From positions 83,522,501 to 83,586,500 of the forward strand of contig NC_084467.1 of NCBI RefSeq assembly GCF_027409185.1: a stretch of 64,000 nucleotides of DNA, in the 5' to 3' direction. The notes under the pieces were generated by a model, which saw nothing but the letters and a program-made list of their open reading frames with translations, searched no databases and had not been told where the DNA came from. Within the stretch, counting starts at the first letter, position 1. Every line of letters starts with the position of its first letter. The position numbers and the translations under genes were made by a program. Positions 22,649-33,199 of this stretch are shown piece after piece. This DNA comes from Cynocephalus volans (lineage: Eukaryota > Chordata > Mammalia > Dermoptera > Cynocephalidae).

Positions 22649-23620
22649 GTGAAACCCCTGGCCACAATGAATAAACACCAAAAAAAAGATACCAGAAATA
22701 CAAAAAATCAAGAAAGTACACCACCAAAAGTTAATAAATCTCAAACTCTAGATCCTATAAAACAAGAAGCCCTTGAAATGACTGACAAGGAATTTCGAGT
22801 GATAATTCTAAGGAAACTGAATGAGATACAAGAAAACTCAGCTAGACATCATGATGAAATGAGGAAAAGTATACAGGATCTGAAAGAGGAAGTGTACAAG
22901 GAAATCGATGTCCTGAAAAAAGATGTAGCAGAACTTGCTGAACTGAAGAAGTTATTCAACGAAATAAAAAACACAACAGAGAGTTTAACCAGCAGGCTTG
23001 TCGAAGTTGAAGAGAGAACCTCTGAACTTGAAGATGGGCTGTTTGAAATAACACAAGCAGACAAAAAGAAAGAAAAAAGAATCAAGGACACTGAAGAAAA
23101 TCTGAGAGAAATATCAGACAACCATAAGCGATCAAATATCCGAGTCATGGGTATTCCAGAAGGGGAGGAAAATGGAGATTCCATTGAAAACATATTCAAC
23201 AAAATAGTGGCAGAAAACTTCCCAGGTTTAGGAAAAATCACAGATCTTCAGATCCAGGAAGCTCAACGATCTCCAAATGTATTCAACCCAAAAAGACCTT
23301 CTCCAAGACATGTCATAGTCAAATTGGCAAAACTCAGAGATAAGGAGAGAATCTTAAAAGCTGCAAGAGAGAAGCGTCAAATCACCTATAAGGGAGCCCC
23401 AATCAGGTTAACATCAGACTTTTCATCACAAACCCTAAAAGCTAGAAAGGAATGGGATGATATTTTCAAAATACTAAAAGACAAAGATTGCCAGCCAAGA
23501 ATACTCTACCCTGCAAGGCTATCCTTCCGAAATGAGGGGCAAATAGTATATTTCTCAGACAAACAAAAACTGCGGGAGTTCACTACCACAAGACCACCCT
23601 TACAAGAAATCCTCAAGTGA
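22649..23620 (+). CDS. L1 ORF1p, RNA-binding chaperone (intact)
   Basis: A 323-residue protein that would trimerise, coat L1 RNA and act as a nucleic-acid chaperone in the L1 RNP. Residues about 1-45 are a basic, disordered N-terminus. About 50-155 is a heptad-rich coiled coil (repeated EI/EL/DL with KK). About 155-253 is the RRM, with NIRVMGIPEGEENGDSIEN and DLQIQEAQR. About 254-323 is the C-terminal domain, with YKGAPIRLTSDFS, the YPARLSF block and LQEILK at the end. Length is close to the usual 330-340 aa. A second Met seven codons in (MNKHQKK) could be the real start. No stop or frameshift is present. No host role is implied. Confidence 0.95.
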   Translation: MKPLATMNKHQKKDTRNTKNQESTPPKVNKSQTLDPIKQEALEMTDKEFRVIILRKLNEIQENSARHHDEMRKSIQDLKEEVYKEIDVLKKDVAELAELKKLFNEIKNTTESLTSRLVEVEERTSELEDGLFEITQADKKKEKRIKDTEENLREISDNHKRSNIRVMGIPEGEENGDSIENIFNKIVAENFPGLGKITDLQIQEAQRSPNVFNPKRPSPRHVIVKLAKLRDKERILKAAREKRQITYKGAPIRLTSDFSSQTLKARKEWDDIFKILKDKDCQPRILYPARLSFRNEGQIVYFSDKQKLREFTTTRPPLQEILK

Positions 23621-23834
23621 GTACTGGGTTTGGTTCCTGAAAAAGAACTACCACTGCCATAAAAACCCAAGAAAAATCTAAACCCACTAGTATAATAAAA
23701 ATGGCATTCATGAAGAGAAAACAAGCTAACAAAAACACTATCTACAACCTAAGGAACCAACAAACACAGAAAACAAACAGTAAATCAGAAAGCAAGGAAC
23801 AAAAGACACCTAAGACAACAAAACAACCAATAAA

Positions 23835-26800
23835 ATGCTAGGAATAAATCAACACCTTTCAATAACAACTCTTAATGTAAAAGGCTTAAATTCCCCAATT
23901 AAAAGACACAGACTGGCTGACTGGATCAAAAAGGAAGACCCAACTATATGCTGCCTACAAGAGACCCACCTCACCCATAACGATTCACACAGACTAAGAG
24001 TGAAAGGATGGAAAAAGATTTACCATGCAAACAGAAAAGAAAAACGAGCTGGAGTAGCTATTCTTATATCTGACAAAGTAGACTTTAAACTAAAAACCAT
24101 AAAAAGAGACAATGAGGGACACTACTTAATGATAAAAGGACTGATCCATCAAGAAGACATAACAATCATAAATATGTACGCACCCAATGTTGGAGCAGCC
24201 AGATTTATAAAACAAACTCTATTAGACCTAAAGAAGGAAATAGACACTAATACCATAATAGCAGGGGACCTGAACACCCCACTGTCAATATTAGACAGAT
24301 CATCTAGGCAAAGAATCAGTAGAGAAACACAAGATCTAAACAATACTCTAGACCAATTGGAATTGGCAGATATCTACAGAACATTCCACCCAACAACCTC
24401 AGAATATTCATTCTTCTCAGCAGCACATGGATCATTCTCCAGGATAGATCACATATTAGGTCACAAATCAAGTCTCAATAAATTCAAAAAAATTGCAATT
24501 ATCCCATGTATCTTCTCAGACCACAATGGATTAAAACTAGAAATTAATAACAAACGAACCTCTGGAAACTATACAAACACATGGAAATTAAACAGCATTC
24601 TACTTAATGACATATGGGTCCAAGAAGAAATCAAGCAGGAAATCAAAAAATTTATTGAAACTAATGAAAACAATGATACATCATACCAAAACCTGTGGGA
24701 TACTGCAAAAGCAGTATTGAGGGGAAAATTTATTGCATTAAACGCTCACTTCAGAAGAATAGAAAGATGACAAGTGAACAACCTAACACTTCACCTTAAA
24801 GAACTAGAAAAACAAGAACAATCCAAACCTAAAGTTAGCAGACGGAAAGAAATCATTAAGATCAGAGCAGAACTGAATGAAATTGAAAACCAAAAAACAA
24901 TTCAAAAGATCAACGAATCAAAAAGTTGGTTTTTTGAAAAGATAAATAAAATTGACAAACCATTAGCATGGCTAACAAAAAAAAGAAGAGAGAAGACTCA
25001 AATAACAAAAATTAGAAATGAAAAAGGCGATAGTACAACTGATTCATCTGAAATACAAGGAATCATTCGAGACTACTATAAACAACTATACGCCAACAAA
25101 TTTGAAAATCTGGAGGAAATGGATAAATTTCTGGACACACACAAGCTCCCAAAACTGAACCGTGAAGACGTAGAAAATTTGAACAGACCAATAACAATAA
25201 AGGAGATTGAAGCTGTTATCAGAAGGCTCCCAACAAAGAAAAGCCCAGGACCAGATGGATTCACAGCAGAATTTTACCAAACATTCAAACAGGAATTGAC
25301 ACCGATTCTTTACAAACTATTCCAAAAGATTGAAACAGACGCAAATCTCCCAAACTCATTCTATGAAGCAAATATCATCCTGATACCAAAACCAGGTAAA
25401 GATATAACCAAAAAAGAAAACTACAGGCCGATATCCTTGATGAATATAGATGCAAAAATCCTCACTAAATTACTAGCAAACAGAATACAGCAACACATAC
25501 GTAAAATTATTCATCACGATCAAGTGGGATTCATCCCAGGGATGCAAGGTTGGTTCAACATACGCAAATCAATAAATGTGATACACCATATTAATAAACT
25601 CAAACACAAGGACCATATGATCATCTCTATAGATGCTGAAAAAGCATTTGATAAAGTTCAGCACTCATTCATGACAAAGGCCCTCTATAAGTTAGGTATA
25701 GAGGGAAAGTATCTCAACATAATTAAAGCCATATATGCCAAACCCACTGCCAATATCATCCTGAATGGGGAAAAGCTGAAAGCTTTTCCTTTAAGAACAG
25801 GAACTAGACAAGGATGCCCACTCTCACCACTCCTATTCAACATAGTGTTGGAAGTACTAGACAGAGCAATCAGAGAAGAGAAGGAAATAAAGGGCATTCA
25901 GATTGGAAAAGATGAAGTTAAAGTGTCCCTGTTTGCAGATGACATGATCCTATATATCGAACAGCCTAAAACCTCTACAAAAAAACTGCTGGAATTGATA
26001 AATGATTTCAGCACAGTAGCAGGATACAAAATCAACACACAAAAATCAGTAGCATTTCTTTTCTCCAATAGTGAACATGCAGAAAGAGAAATCAGGAAAG
26101 CCTGCCCATTTACAATAGCCACCAAAAAAATAAAATACTTAGGAATTGAGTTAACCAAGGAGGTGAAAAATCTCTATAATGAGAACTACAAACCACTGCT
26201 GAGAGAAATTAGAGAGGATACAAGCAGATGGAAAGATATCCCATGCTCTTGGATTGGAAGAATCAACATAATGAAAATGTCCATACTACCCAAAGTGATA
26301 TACAAATTCAATGCAATCCCCATCAAAATTCCAAAGACATTTTTCTCAGAAATGGAAAAAACTATCCAGACATTTATATGGAACAATAAAAGACAACGCA
26401 TAGCCAAAGCAATGCTGAGCAAAAAAAATAAAGCTGGAGGCATAACACTACCTGACTTTAAGCTATAGTACAAAGCTATAATAACCAAAACAGTATGGTA
26501 CTGGCATAAAAACAGACACACTGACCAATGGAATAGAATAGAGAATCCAGAAATCAACCCACACACTTACTGTCAGCTGATCTTTGACAAAGGCACCAAG
26601 CCTATTCAGTGGCGAAGGGACTGCCTCTTCAGCAAATGGTGCTGGGATAACTGGATATCCATATGCAGGAGAATGAAACTAGATCCATACCTCTCGCCGT
26701 ATACTAAAATCAACTCAAAATGGATTAAGGATTTAAATATACACCCTGAAACAATAAAACTTCTTAAAGAAAACATAGGAGAAACACTTCAGGAAATAGG

Positions 26801-27674
26801 ACTGGGCACAGACTTCATGAATACGACCCCAAAAGCACGGGCAACCAAAGGAAAAATAAACAAATGGGATTATATCAAACTAAAAAGCTTCTGCACAGCA
26901 AAAGAAACAATTAACAGAGTTAAAAGACAACCAACAGAGTGGGAGAAAATATTTGCAAAATATACATCTGACAAAGGATTAATATCCAGAATATATAAGG
27001 AACTCAAACAACTGTACAAGAAGAAAACAAGCAACCCAATTAAAAAATGGGCAAAAGAGCTAAGTAGGCATTTCTCTAAGGAAGATATACAAATGGCTAA
27101 CAGACATATGAAAAAGTGCTCAACATCACTCAGCATCCGGGAAATGCAAATCAAAACTACATTGAGATACCATCTAACCCCAGTTCGGATGGCTAAAATC
27201 CAAAAGACTATGAACGATAAATGCTGACGAGGCTGTGGAGAAAAAGGAACTCTCATACATTGTTGGTGGGACTGCAAAATGGTGCAGCCTCTATGGAAAA
27301 TGGTATGGAGGTTCCTCAAACAATTGCAGATAGATCTACCATACGACCCAGCTATCCCACTGTTGGGAATATACCCAGAGGAATGGAAATCATCAAGTCG
27401 AAGGTATACCTGTTTCCCAATGTTTATCGCAGCACTCTTTACAATAGCCATGAGTTGGAACCAGCCCAAATGCCCATCATCGGATGAGTGGATACGGAAA
27501 ATGTGGTACATCTACACAATGGAATACTACTCAGCTATAAAAACAAATGAAATACTGCCGTTTGCAACAACATGGATGGACCTTGAGAGAATTATATTAA
27601 GTGAAACAAGTCAGGCACAGAAAGAGAAATACCACGTTCTCACTTATTGGTGGGAGCTAAAAATTAATATATAA
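23835..27674 (+). pseudogene. L1 ORF2p, endonuclease-reverse transcriptase, three premature stops
   Basis: One continuous frame of 1279 sense positions with no frameshift but three in-frame stops: TGA at 24768-24770 (codon 312, possibly a decayed CGA), TAG at 26466-26468 (codon 878) and TGA at 27225-27227 (codon 1131). The first segment is an apurinic-type endonuclease with the catalytic set visible: N14, E43 in [26 protein letters not shown] and SDHN. The second segment is the reverse transcriptase, with [25 protein letters not shown] and FADDMILY. The C-terminal part keeps the Cys-rich motif ([14 protein letters not shown]), but stop 3 falls next to its first Cys, where related L1s have Trp. 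The endonuclease alone could in principle be translated. The full enzyme cannot. Confidence 0.95.
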
Positions 27675-27883
27675 ATTCACACACACACACACACACACAC
27701 AAACGGGGGGGGGGGAGAAGATATAACAACTACAATTATTTGAAGTTGATACGACAAGCAAACAGAAAGGACATTGTTGGGGGGGAGGGGGGAGGGAGGA
27801 GGGAGGGAGGTTTTGGTGATGGGGAGCAATAATCAGCCACAATGTACATCGACAAAATAAAATTAAAAAAATAAATAAATAAA
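27675..27883 (+). other. L1 3'UTR with G-quadruplex-like polypurine tract
   Basis: Contains (CA)n at 27678-27700, an 11-G run at 27705-27715, and a polypurine tract at 27779-27810 with repeated GGG blocks, followed by TTTTGGTGATGGGGAGC and an A-rich (AAAT)n tail with AATAAA. The same tract occurs at 14673-14706. A G-rich 3'UTR tract is a known conserved property of mammalian L1s. Confidence 0.85.
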
Positions 27884-28098
27884 AATAATGGACAACAACC
27901 ACACAGAAGAGTGCACGTTAGCATCAAAAGGCTTCTGCATTCTGTGTTCAGTAATTATTTCTTAGAAAAACAGGCGCTTCAAAGACACTTAATAACAGAC
28001 CAATGTAAGTTACTGAACTTATTAAAAGACGCCCGGGCCGCGTCAGCAAGCCAGCATTTCGCCCTGGTTGGGCAGACCGCTTTCGCTAGTACAGAGAA

Positions 28099-28122
28099 AC
28101 TACAAACCTCAGCATGCATTGC
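28099..28122 (+). promoter_or_regulatory. ZNF143/Staf-type site (proximal intron 1)
   Basis: The sequence ACTACAAACCTCAGCATGCA plus TTGC closely follows the long ZNF143 motif ACTACAA-N-TCCCAGCATGC..GC. It lies 91-114 bp downstream of the ALG14 exon 1 boundary in gene orientation, within the CpG island. Confidence 0.8.
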
Positions 28123-28165
28123 CGCAAGAAGTGCTAAAGAGACCAGAGAAGAGCGCCGCGGTGAA

Positions 28166-28181
28166 CTCTGGGGTTTGTAGT
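28166..28181 (-). promoter_or_regulatory. Second ZNF143-type site, inverted
   Basis: On the minus strand it reads ACTACAAACCCCAGAG, matching the 5' half of the ZNF143 motif; the 3' half is weak. It faces away from the first site, 43 bp apart. Weaker than the first. Confidence 0.6.
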
Positions 28182-28212
28182 GACCCATCCAAGCCCTACA
28201 GTCGACACTTAC

Positions 28213-28348
28213 CGGACCCAGCCACCACCAACAGACTGAGAGATTCCCGGGGCGTAACGCCCTGGGAATGAAGCACTATCCATAGTCGCAGGACTAGGCA
28301 CACCGCCACAGCTCCTGCCGCTGCAGCCAAAAGGAGAACACAGCCCAT
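28213..28348 (-). CDS. ALG14: ALG14 exon 1 (start codon, membrane anchor)
   Basis: It encodes the first 45 residues and the first base of codon 46 of ALG14. The ATG is at 28348-28346 and gives MGCVLLLAAAAGAVAVCLVL, a hydrophobic N-terminal membrane segment (residues about 3-25) followed by basic RLW. Then TPRESLSLLVVAGS begins the Rossmann-like glycosyltransferase fold that continues into exon 2 as GGHTTE. The donor TCCG|GTAAGT has its GT at 28212-28211, phase 1. Upstream in-frame ATGs exist (for example at 28405), but only this one gives the normal mammalian N-terminus and length. Transcription is from the CpG island to its right. Exon 2 is 11.1 kb away. Confidence 0.96.
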
Positions 28349-28359
28349 GCCAAGAAACG

Positions 28360-28369
28360 GCGCATGCGC
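28360..28369. promoter_or_regulatory. NRF1 palindrome
   Basis: A perfect GCGCATGCGC core, 12 bp upstream of the ALG14 start codon. NRF1 sites are common in housekeeping CpG-island promoters near the transcription start. Confidence 0.85.
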
Positions 28370-28669
28370 ACTGCTCCCTGGCGCCAGCCGGGGACCAGCG
28401 GTCAAAGTTCACAACTACGGGCGCTGAGGAGACTCAAACATGGAGCGACGCGTCCCCTTGGTGGGCTGGGCTGCCCTGGCTAGGAGGAGTTAAAGGGCGG
28501 AGGGAGAGGCCGCGGTCCTGCGTTCGTTTGTGGCTGCGCTACCGGATTCTGCGCGGCTGCGGCCCAAACATCAGCTGTAGTTCGGCAAGTTAGGGGCTGG
28601 AGAATTTTGATTTCCGCCCGTGACGACGTCGGGCCACCTGTGCGCCCTACAGACCCTGAAGCTCCCAAG

Positions 28670-29215
28670 TAGGAGGTGTTCCAGCTCTACCCACTTTGTG
28701 AATTCTACCTGAGGCCAATGGCGTCATCGCTTTTTTTCCCCTTTCTTCCTTTTTTTAATGAGAAGGGAAATATTTCTGTTGCACACACAGGCATTACTGA
28801 AAGTGTTTGCCAGTAGAAGGTACCCTGGGGCGGGGAACTGAATTTAGGGCCCTCATCCAAACTCTTTCTTTCTTAACACTGATGTTTTTAACTTTTCTAG
28901 GCGGTTTCACAGTTCTCAGAGTGACTAGTGAGGGAGATCACCTCAAGTTATGATACGTTCCTGAAAGGAGTGGAAGCCCAGTGGCTCAAGGTAGCAGGAT
29001 AGAGAAGACATAGATAGTCCTACAATTCATGTTCAGCTAATTTCCCTTGTTTATTCCTTTCATCCTCAGCCAAAATGATAATCTGTCAACACCTCCTCTA
29101 ATCCCAGTTTTGCTTGTTTTTATGTCTATTTAATACACACTACAGCAACATAAAAATACTAACGTCAGAGAAGCCCCTTCATCCCAAACGTAATTTGCCT
29201 TCTGTCCCCCATAGA
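28670..29215. other. ALG14 upstream flank, nothing recognised
   Basis: Leaves the CpG island. No exon, repeat or other gene that I can support. Confidence 0.45.
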
Positions 29216-29219
29216 CCTG

Positions 29220-29330
29220 TAGGTTACATAGGACAAATATATAGATGAGTAAATAGGTTCAGAAAGGTACAACGGCTTGCCCAAGAATAGTGTCAGATTT
29301 TGAATTAGAAACCAGAAATCCTAACTCCTT
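29220..29330 (+). repeat. MIR fragment
   Basis: AGATGAGTAAATAGGTTCAG, a GGCTTGCCCAAGAATAG block and ATTAGAAACCAGAAATCC match the MIR core and 3' part. Confidence 0.55.
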
Positions 29331-29379
29331 CCGTATATGAGGACTACATTATATATTCCTTTGCTAAATTCAGACTTAG

Positions 29380-29515
29380 CTGATCATCACATTTACCTGG
29401 AACCTAGAATGTGTTTTTAAAAGTGCAGACTCCCAGGATCCACTAGGGAGCCACTGAATCAGAATCTCCGGAGGATGTGCCTGGGATCAGCTTATATGAT
29501 CAATTTCTATCAACA
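29380..29515. repeat. hAT-Charlie MITE-like fragment
   Basis: AAAGTGCAGACTCCCAGGATC, AGCCACTGAATCAGAATCTC and GTGCCTGGGATC resemble the MER3/MER5B-type hAT-derived repeats. Ends and target duplication not defined. Confidence 0.5.
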
Positions 29516-29559
29516 GGGAAGTTTGGTAGATTTTGTGGGTACATCGTTTTCTGTCTTGT

Positions 29560-29770
29560 GGATATCACAGCACTTTTCATATTCAGTATTTATTCTGTCA
29601 AATCCTTTTAATTCTATATCTTCACAATAAAGCCATAAAGTGGATATTATTCTTCTCTTTACAGATGAGGAAGTAGATTCCATAAAAGTTAAATAATTTG
29701 CCTAAGGTTACTTAGCTTGTAAGTGGCGGGAAGGTTTATAATTGTGGACTTAGAAGTTAGTGTCTCTCAA
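29560..29770 (+). repeat. MIR SINE
   Basis: CACAATAAAGCCATAAAGTGG, TTACAGATGAGGAAGTAG, AATTTGCCTAAGGTTAC and TAGCTTGTAAGTGGCGGG follow the MIR consensus. Confidence 0.75.
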
Positions 29771-29779
29771 ATTTTGATG

Positions 29780-30950
29780 GAATTAGAATCTGATAGGCTT
29801 ACAAATGCATAACTGGAAGTTTAGAGGTAGGGCGTCTGGAGTAGTATGAAAAACAGCTCAAAAATTCTTTCATCTGGCCACTCTCAATTGCCAGCAATGG
29901 CTTCAACCTAAGACGCCCCCTTATACTTAAAGAAGACATTATTGGGCCAGAAATCACATCCACACAGGGCAATTTCCAAAGCCAAAAAAGAGGTTATCTT
30001 GACATCGGGTCTGCTTTTTAAGAGCAAAGAAACCTTTTCTAGAACTCCTCACAGCAGACTTTCTTTCACTCCTTTTGGCAATATTTGTATCACTTGCAAA
30101 AAGAAAAAGATCCCAAAGCTGGCAAGGTAGGAAAAGGAGAGACCCCAAAGCTGGCAAGGTAGGAGTGGAAGATGACATACAACTCACCTGTAGTATATAG
30201 CCTTGGTTGGAGGTTGGGTACTGTGGGTACTGAACAAAATGGGTATTCTCTTGAAGAAGAGGAAGTTGAAAGAGGGAGCGTTGTTGGGTAGGCAAACAAT
30301 AATGTCTAGATTGCTATGAATTTAATATGTCTGAGGTGGCTTTGTAAACTGACACATGCAATGCAGATGTCTGGCATATAATAATTATTTGGCTCCAGCT
30401 CTCAAGCTCCATAAAAGGGAAGATTTAATAGTCAGAAGACACCCTTGCATTTCTCATTATCCCATCTGCTCACTACTGTAATTACCTATATCTTTAGGAA
30501 AAGTCAGTTTGACCACACTTGCAATGAATGGGGCAGTCAAGCATCGGGGGCTGTCAGTAAATTCAGAGAATCAAAGGGGTGGAGTAGCAGCCATTGGAGT
30601 TTTTGGTTAAATTATTCTGAGTTAGGGTGAGGGTCAAACTGTTCAGTTTTCCCGTCAAGGAAGCTGAGGACTGCAGGGAGGAGCTAGGTGGCAAGCAGGC
30701 AGGGACAGGAACAAAGTTGAGAATTCCTGAACAAAAATGTCTACCGGGTAAGCTGAGTCCTGGGCTGAGACAACCACAAAATGGATATATAATCAAGGGG
30801 CCAAGAAGCTGTAGTGGACTAATCAGGAAAGTTAAGGCTGAGTGAGAAGAAACAACGGTCAAAATTTCTCTTGGGAAGGTGAGTTGCACTGACAATGCAG
30901 AAAACAGAATCATGGAGGTAAATTGTAGTACTGCACAAAGCATAAAAAAC
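29780..30950. other. Intergenic, no gene seen
   Basis: No gene or named repeat. One local tandem duplication is present, period 32: CCCAAAGCTGGCAAGGTAGG at 30112 and again at 30144. Confidence 0.45.
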
Positions 30951-30971
30951 ATGTTAATAGTTCACAAAATG

Positions 30972-31031
30972 GCCTTGTAACACCAAGGTCAAGGCTTCAG
31001 TTCCCCATACCAGAAACAAAAACAAACAAAA
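30972..31031 (+). mobile_element. 5'-truncated tRNA-Ile SINE
   Basis: It starts inside the anticodon arm (GCCTTGTAACACCAAGGTCA), then the B box and an (AAAC)n tail. A perfect 13-bp duplication AGTTCACAAAATG at 30959-30971 and 31032-31044. Confidence 0.9.
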
Positions 31032-31239
31032 AGTTCACAAAATGAGTAATGAAATGTGATCCATAACCAACCATAAGGAAAGTCTGTCTGGGAGGTAATT
31101 TTTATCATCATAAATCCATTTCCAAAATTTCTATGGCAAATATCTATTATTCATATATATTTTTAAGTTTATTAAAAGTTCAGATTATTTTGGACCATTC
31201 TGTAGGTTTGTACATGTTAATGTATTCTAAATGCTTAAT

Positions 31240-33085
31240 GAGTATCTGCTATGTGCTAGACACTGTTTTAGATACAGGGAATATCATATAAGTAGGACAG
31301 TAGTCCAGGCAAGAACCTTGGACTGACAGTAGAGGCAGAAGAGGGCAGATATGAGATATATTTTATGGGCAGAGTCAATAAAACTTGTGGATGGATTAGA
31401 TATTGGGGATGAAGAAAAAGGAGAAATCAAGATGACTCCTAGATTTTTGGCTTCAAAACCGGTTAGGTGGTGTCGTTTGCTAAGAATATATGGACTGGAG
31501 GAGCAAGAAGCTTTTGTTGGTCAGGGAAGGAGAGGAGAGAATGAAAATGCAGTGCTCTGTTTTGAACCTTAGTTTGAATAGCCTGTTATGCAGCCAAGTG
31601 GTTATGTCAAATAGCAGTTTTACATACAGATCTGAAGCTTGGGTCAGATCTAGAGGTACAAATTTAGAATTTATTAGCATATAGATGATATTTAAAGCCA
31701 TGGGACTGGGTGTGATCACCTAAGGGGGGAGTTTAGGTCAGTGTTTTCCAATAGAACTTTCTGTGATGATGAAAATGTTTTATATGTGTGTTGTATACTA
31801 TCCACATGTAACTCTTGAGCATTTGAAATATGGCTAGTGTGACTGCAGAACTGAATTTTAATTTTATTTCATTTAAAATATTTAAATCTAAATAGACACA
31901 TGTGGCTCATGGCCAGTGTATTGGACAGCACAGCAAAGAGAAGAGTCTGGAGTTGCTAGTAATGAGGGGTCTAATAGAGGAGATTGATCCAGCAAAGAAG
32001 ACAGAGAAGGAAAAGTTAGGAAGATAAGAAAATCAGGGAAGAATGGTGTTCACAAGAACCAAGAAGGAAAATGATTCAAGAATGAGCGTGCAGTCAGCTA
32101 TGTCATATGCTGCTGAGGTGACTTGGGAATAGGTGAGTCATTGGGGATCTAAACAAGAGCAGCATTCTGTGGAATGGTGGTGATGGAAGGCAGATGGAAA
32201 TGAGCAGAAGAGAGAAAGGGAGATGAAGAAAAGCAGTTTCTATAGACAATCATTTCAAGTTTTTCTTTGAAGAGGAATGGATAAATTGGATGGGATATGG
32301 AGGAGAATTTAGAATCAAGGAAACCTATTTTTTAAGGAGGTAGTTACTTGACATATTTGTTGGTGTTAAGAAGATCTAATAGAGGAACAAACTTCTTTCA
32401 CAAAGATGAAAGGTGTTGAAATCCAGAGCACAAGTGGAGAGGGCAGAGTGTTGTAGGAGGGGTGACCCTTATTCCAGGTAGTGGGATGGAGGATAGGGAT
32501 ATGGATGTAGATGCAGGGAGGTTTGTAGGATTAGTGGTGAGTGGATGAAGGTGTGGGGTCTGGGGGTACAGAGTGTGGGAGGCTTAAAGAGAGAGAAGGT
32601 ATAAAATAATCATCTTGAAGAGTAATTGGTACTCTCACCAGAACCAGTGTAGGATTTCTGAGATTAAAATGCCACTTGAAGCTTGTGATAACACATAGAG
32701 AAGACATTCAGCATAATTTTATGTATTTTAATCCCCACTGAAAAAGGCAGATAGTTGGCTTTTATCAGAGTTCAAGTTTTGACAAGTAAATACAACAGAG
32801 AGAGAAGGCTCTTTTTGATGGAGTGAGGTCCATGAAATTTCCTGTGGTCATAGTGGAAAGTGAAGACAGGAGAGTAGAGGTGAGAGAGTAGATGAATAGT
32901 GGAAGAGTGGTAAGATCAGTGGATTGGAGGCCTTAAGAAGGCTGAAAAATTGTAGTGAAAGAACTAGAGTAAGTGAACTATAGAGATAGAGGTGGTGGTC
33001 AGGGAGGGGAATGTTTAAAGTCAATATTGTGCTATTACTGGTGGTAGTATTTAGGGTATGACTATGGGAATGGATGAAAAAGATC
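31240..33085 (-). repeat. L2 LINE, minus strand, split by MER5A
   Basis: Complement of the L2 ORF2 3' half: ACAGTAGTCCAGGCAAGAAC, AAGATGACTCCTAGATTTTTG, AGCATATAGATGATATTTAAA and GGGACTGGGTGTGATCACC, continuing as a purine-rich stretch after the MER5A insertion. Frames are broken throughout. Confidence 0.7.
31739..31933. mobile_element. MER5A (hAT-Charlie) MITE
   Basis: CAGTGTTTTCCAATAGAAC, TTCTGTGATGATGAAAATG, TATGGCTAGTGTGACTG, ACACATGTGGCTCATGGCC and TTGGACAGCACAG give the MER5A pattern. The 8-bp duplication is no longer clear. Nested in L2. Confidence 0.85.
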
Positions 33086-33090
33086 CTTGA

Positions 33091-33188
33091 GGCTGGCTGG
33101 TTAGCTCAGTTGGTTAGAGTGCAGTGTTAATAACACCAAAGTCAAGGATCCTGCACTGGCCAGCTGCCAAAGGAAAAAAAAAAAGAAA
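33091..33188 (+). mobile_element. tRNA-Ile-derived SINE
   Basis: GGCTGGCTGGTTAGCTCAG, a TTGGTTAGAGTGCAGTG block, AATAACACC and GCCAGCTGCC followed by an A-rich tail. No clean target duplication found. Confidence 0.85.
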
Positions 33189-33199
33189 ATCACTGGGGG

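Larger units (their letters stand above)
21144..27883 (+). mobile_element. Full-length L1 retrotransposon in ALG14 intron 1
   Basis: A 6740-bp non-LTR retrotransposon with 5'UTR (21144-22648), ORF1 (22649-23620), a 214-bp spacer, ORF2 (23835-27674) and 3'UTR with A-rich tail (27675-27883). A perfect 15-bp target-site duplication, AATAATGGACAACAA, lies at 21129-21143 and 27884-27898. The 5' target reads TT|AATAAT, compatible with L1 endonuclease cleavage (TTTT/A-like on the other strand). The intact duplication, open ORF1 and lack of frameshifts in ORF2 point to a young insertion. Three in-frame stops in ORF2 make it non-autonomous. It runs opposite to ALG14, makes up about 60% of intron 1 (11,124 bp), and its duplication ends 314 bp from the exon 1 boundary at 28213. 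Confidence 0.97.
28020..28660 (-). promoter_or_regulatory. ALG14: ALG14 CpG-island promoter
   Basis: CpG-rich block around ALG14 exon 1, in sharp contrast to AT-rich flanks. No TATA box is evident. Elements seen: an NRF1 palindrome at 28360-28369, ZNF143-type sites at 28099-28122 and 28166-28181, and a CCAAT-containing stretch at 28710-28716 (GGCCAATGG). The start site is probably between about 28370 and 28450. Nothing on the plus strand to the right is recognisable as a divergent gene. Confidence 0.8.

Noticed and set aside
22849..23241. Minus-strand ORF of 130 codons opposite L1 ORF1
   Set aside because: Shadow of the ORF1 coding strand; Ser/Phe-rich as expected from the complement of Glu/Lys codons.
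28403..28405. Upstream in-frame ATG for ALG14 (19 codons earlier)
   Set aside because: It would add a non-hydrophobic, non-conserved extension and lies upstream of the NRF1 core region; the downstream Met gives the usual N-terminus.
30112..30164. Tandem repeat as a regulatory array
   Set aside because: Only two copies of a 21-base unit at 32-base spacing; more likely a chance local duplication.
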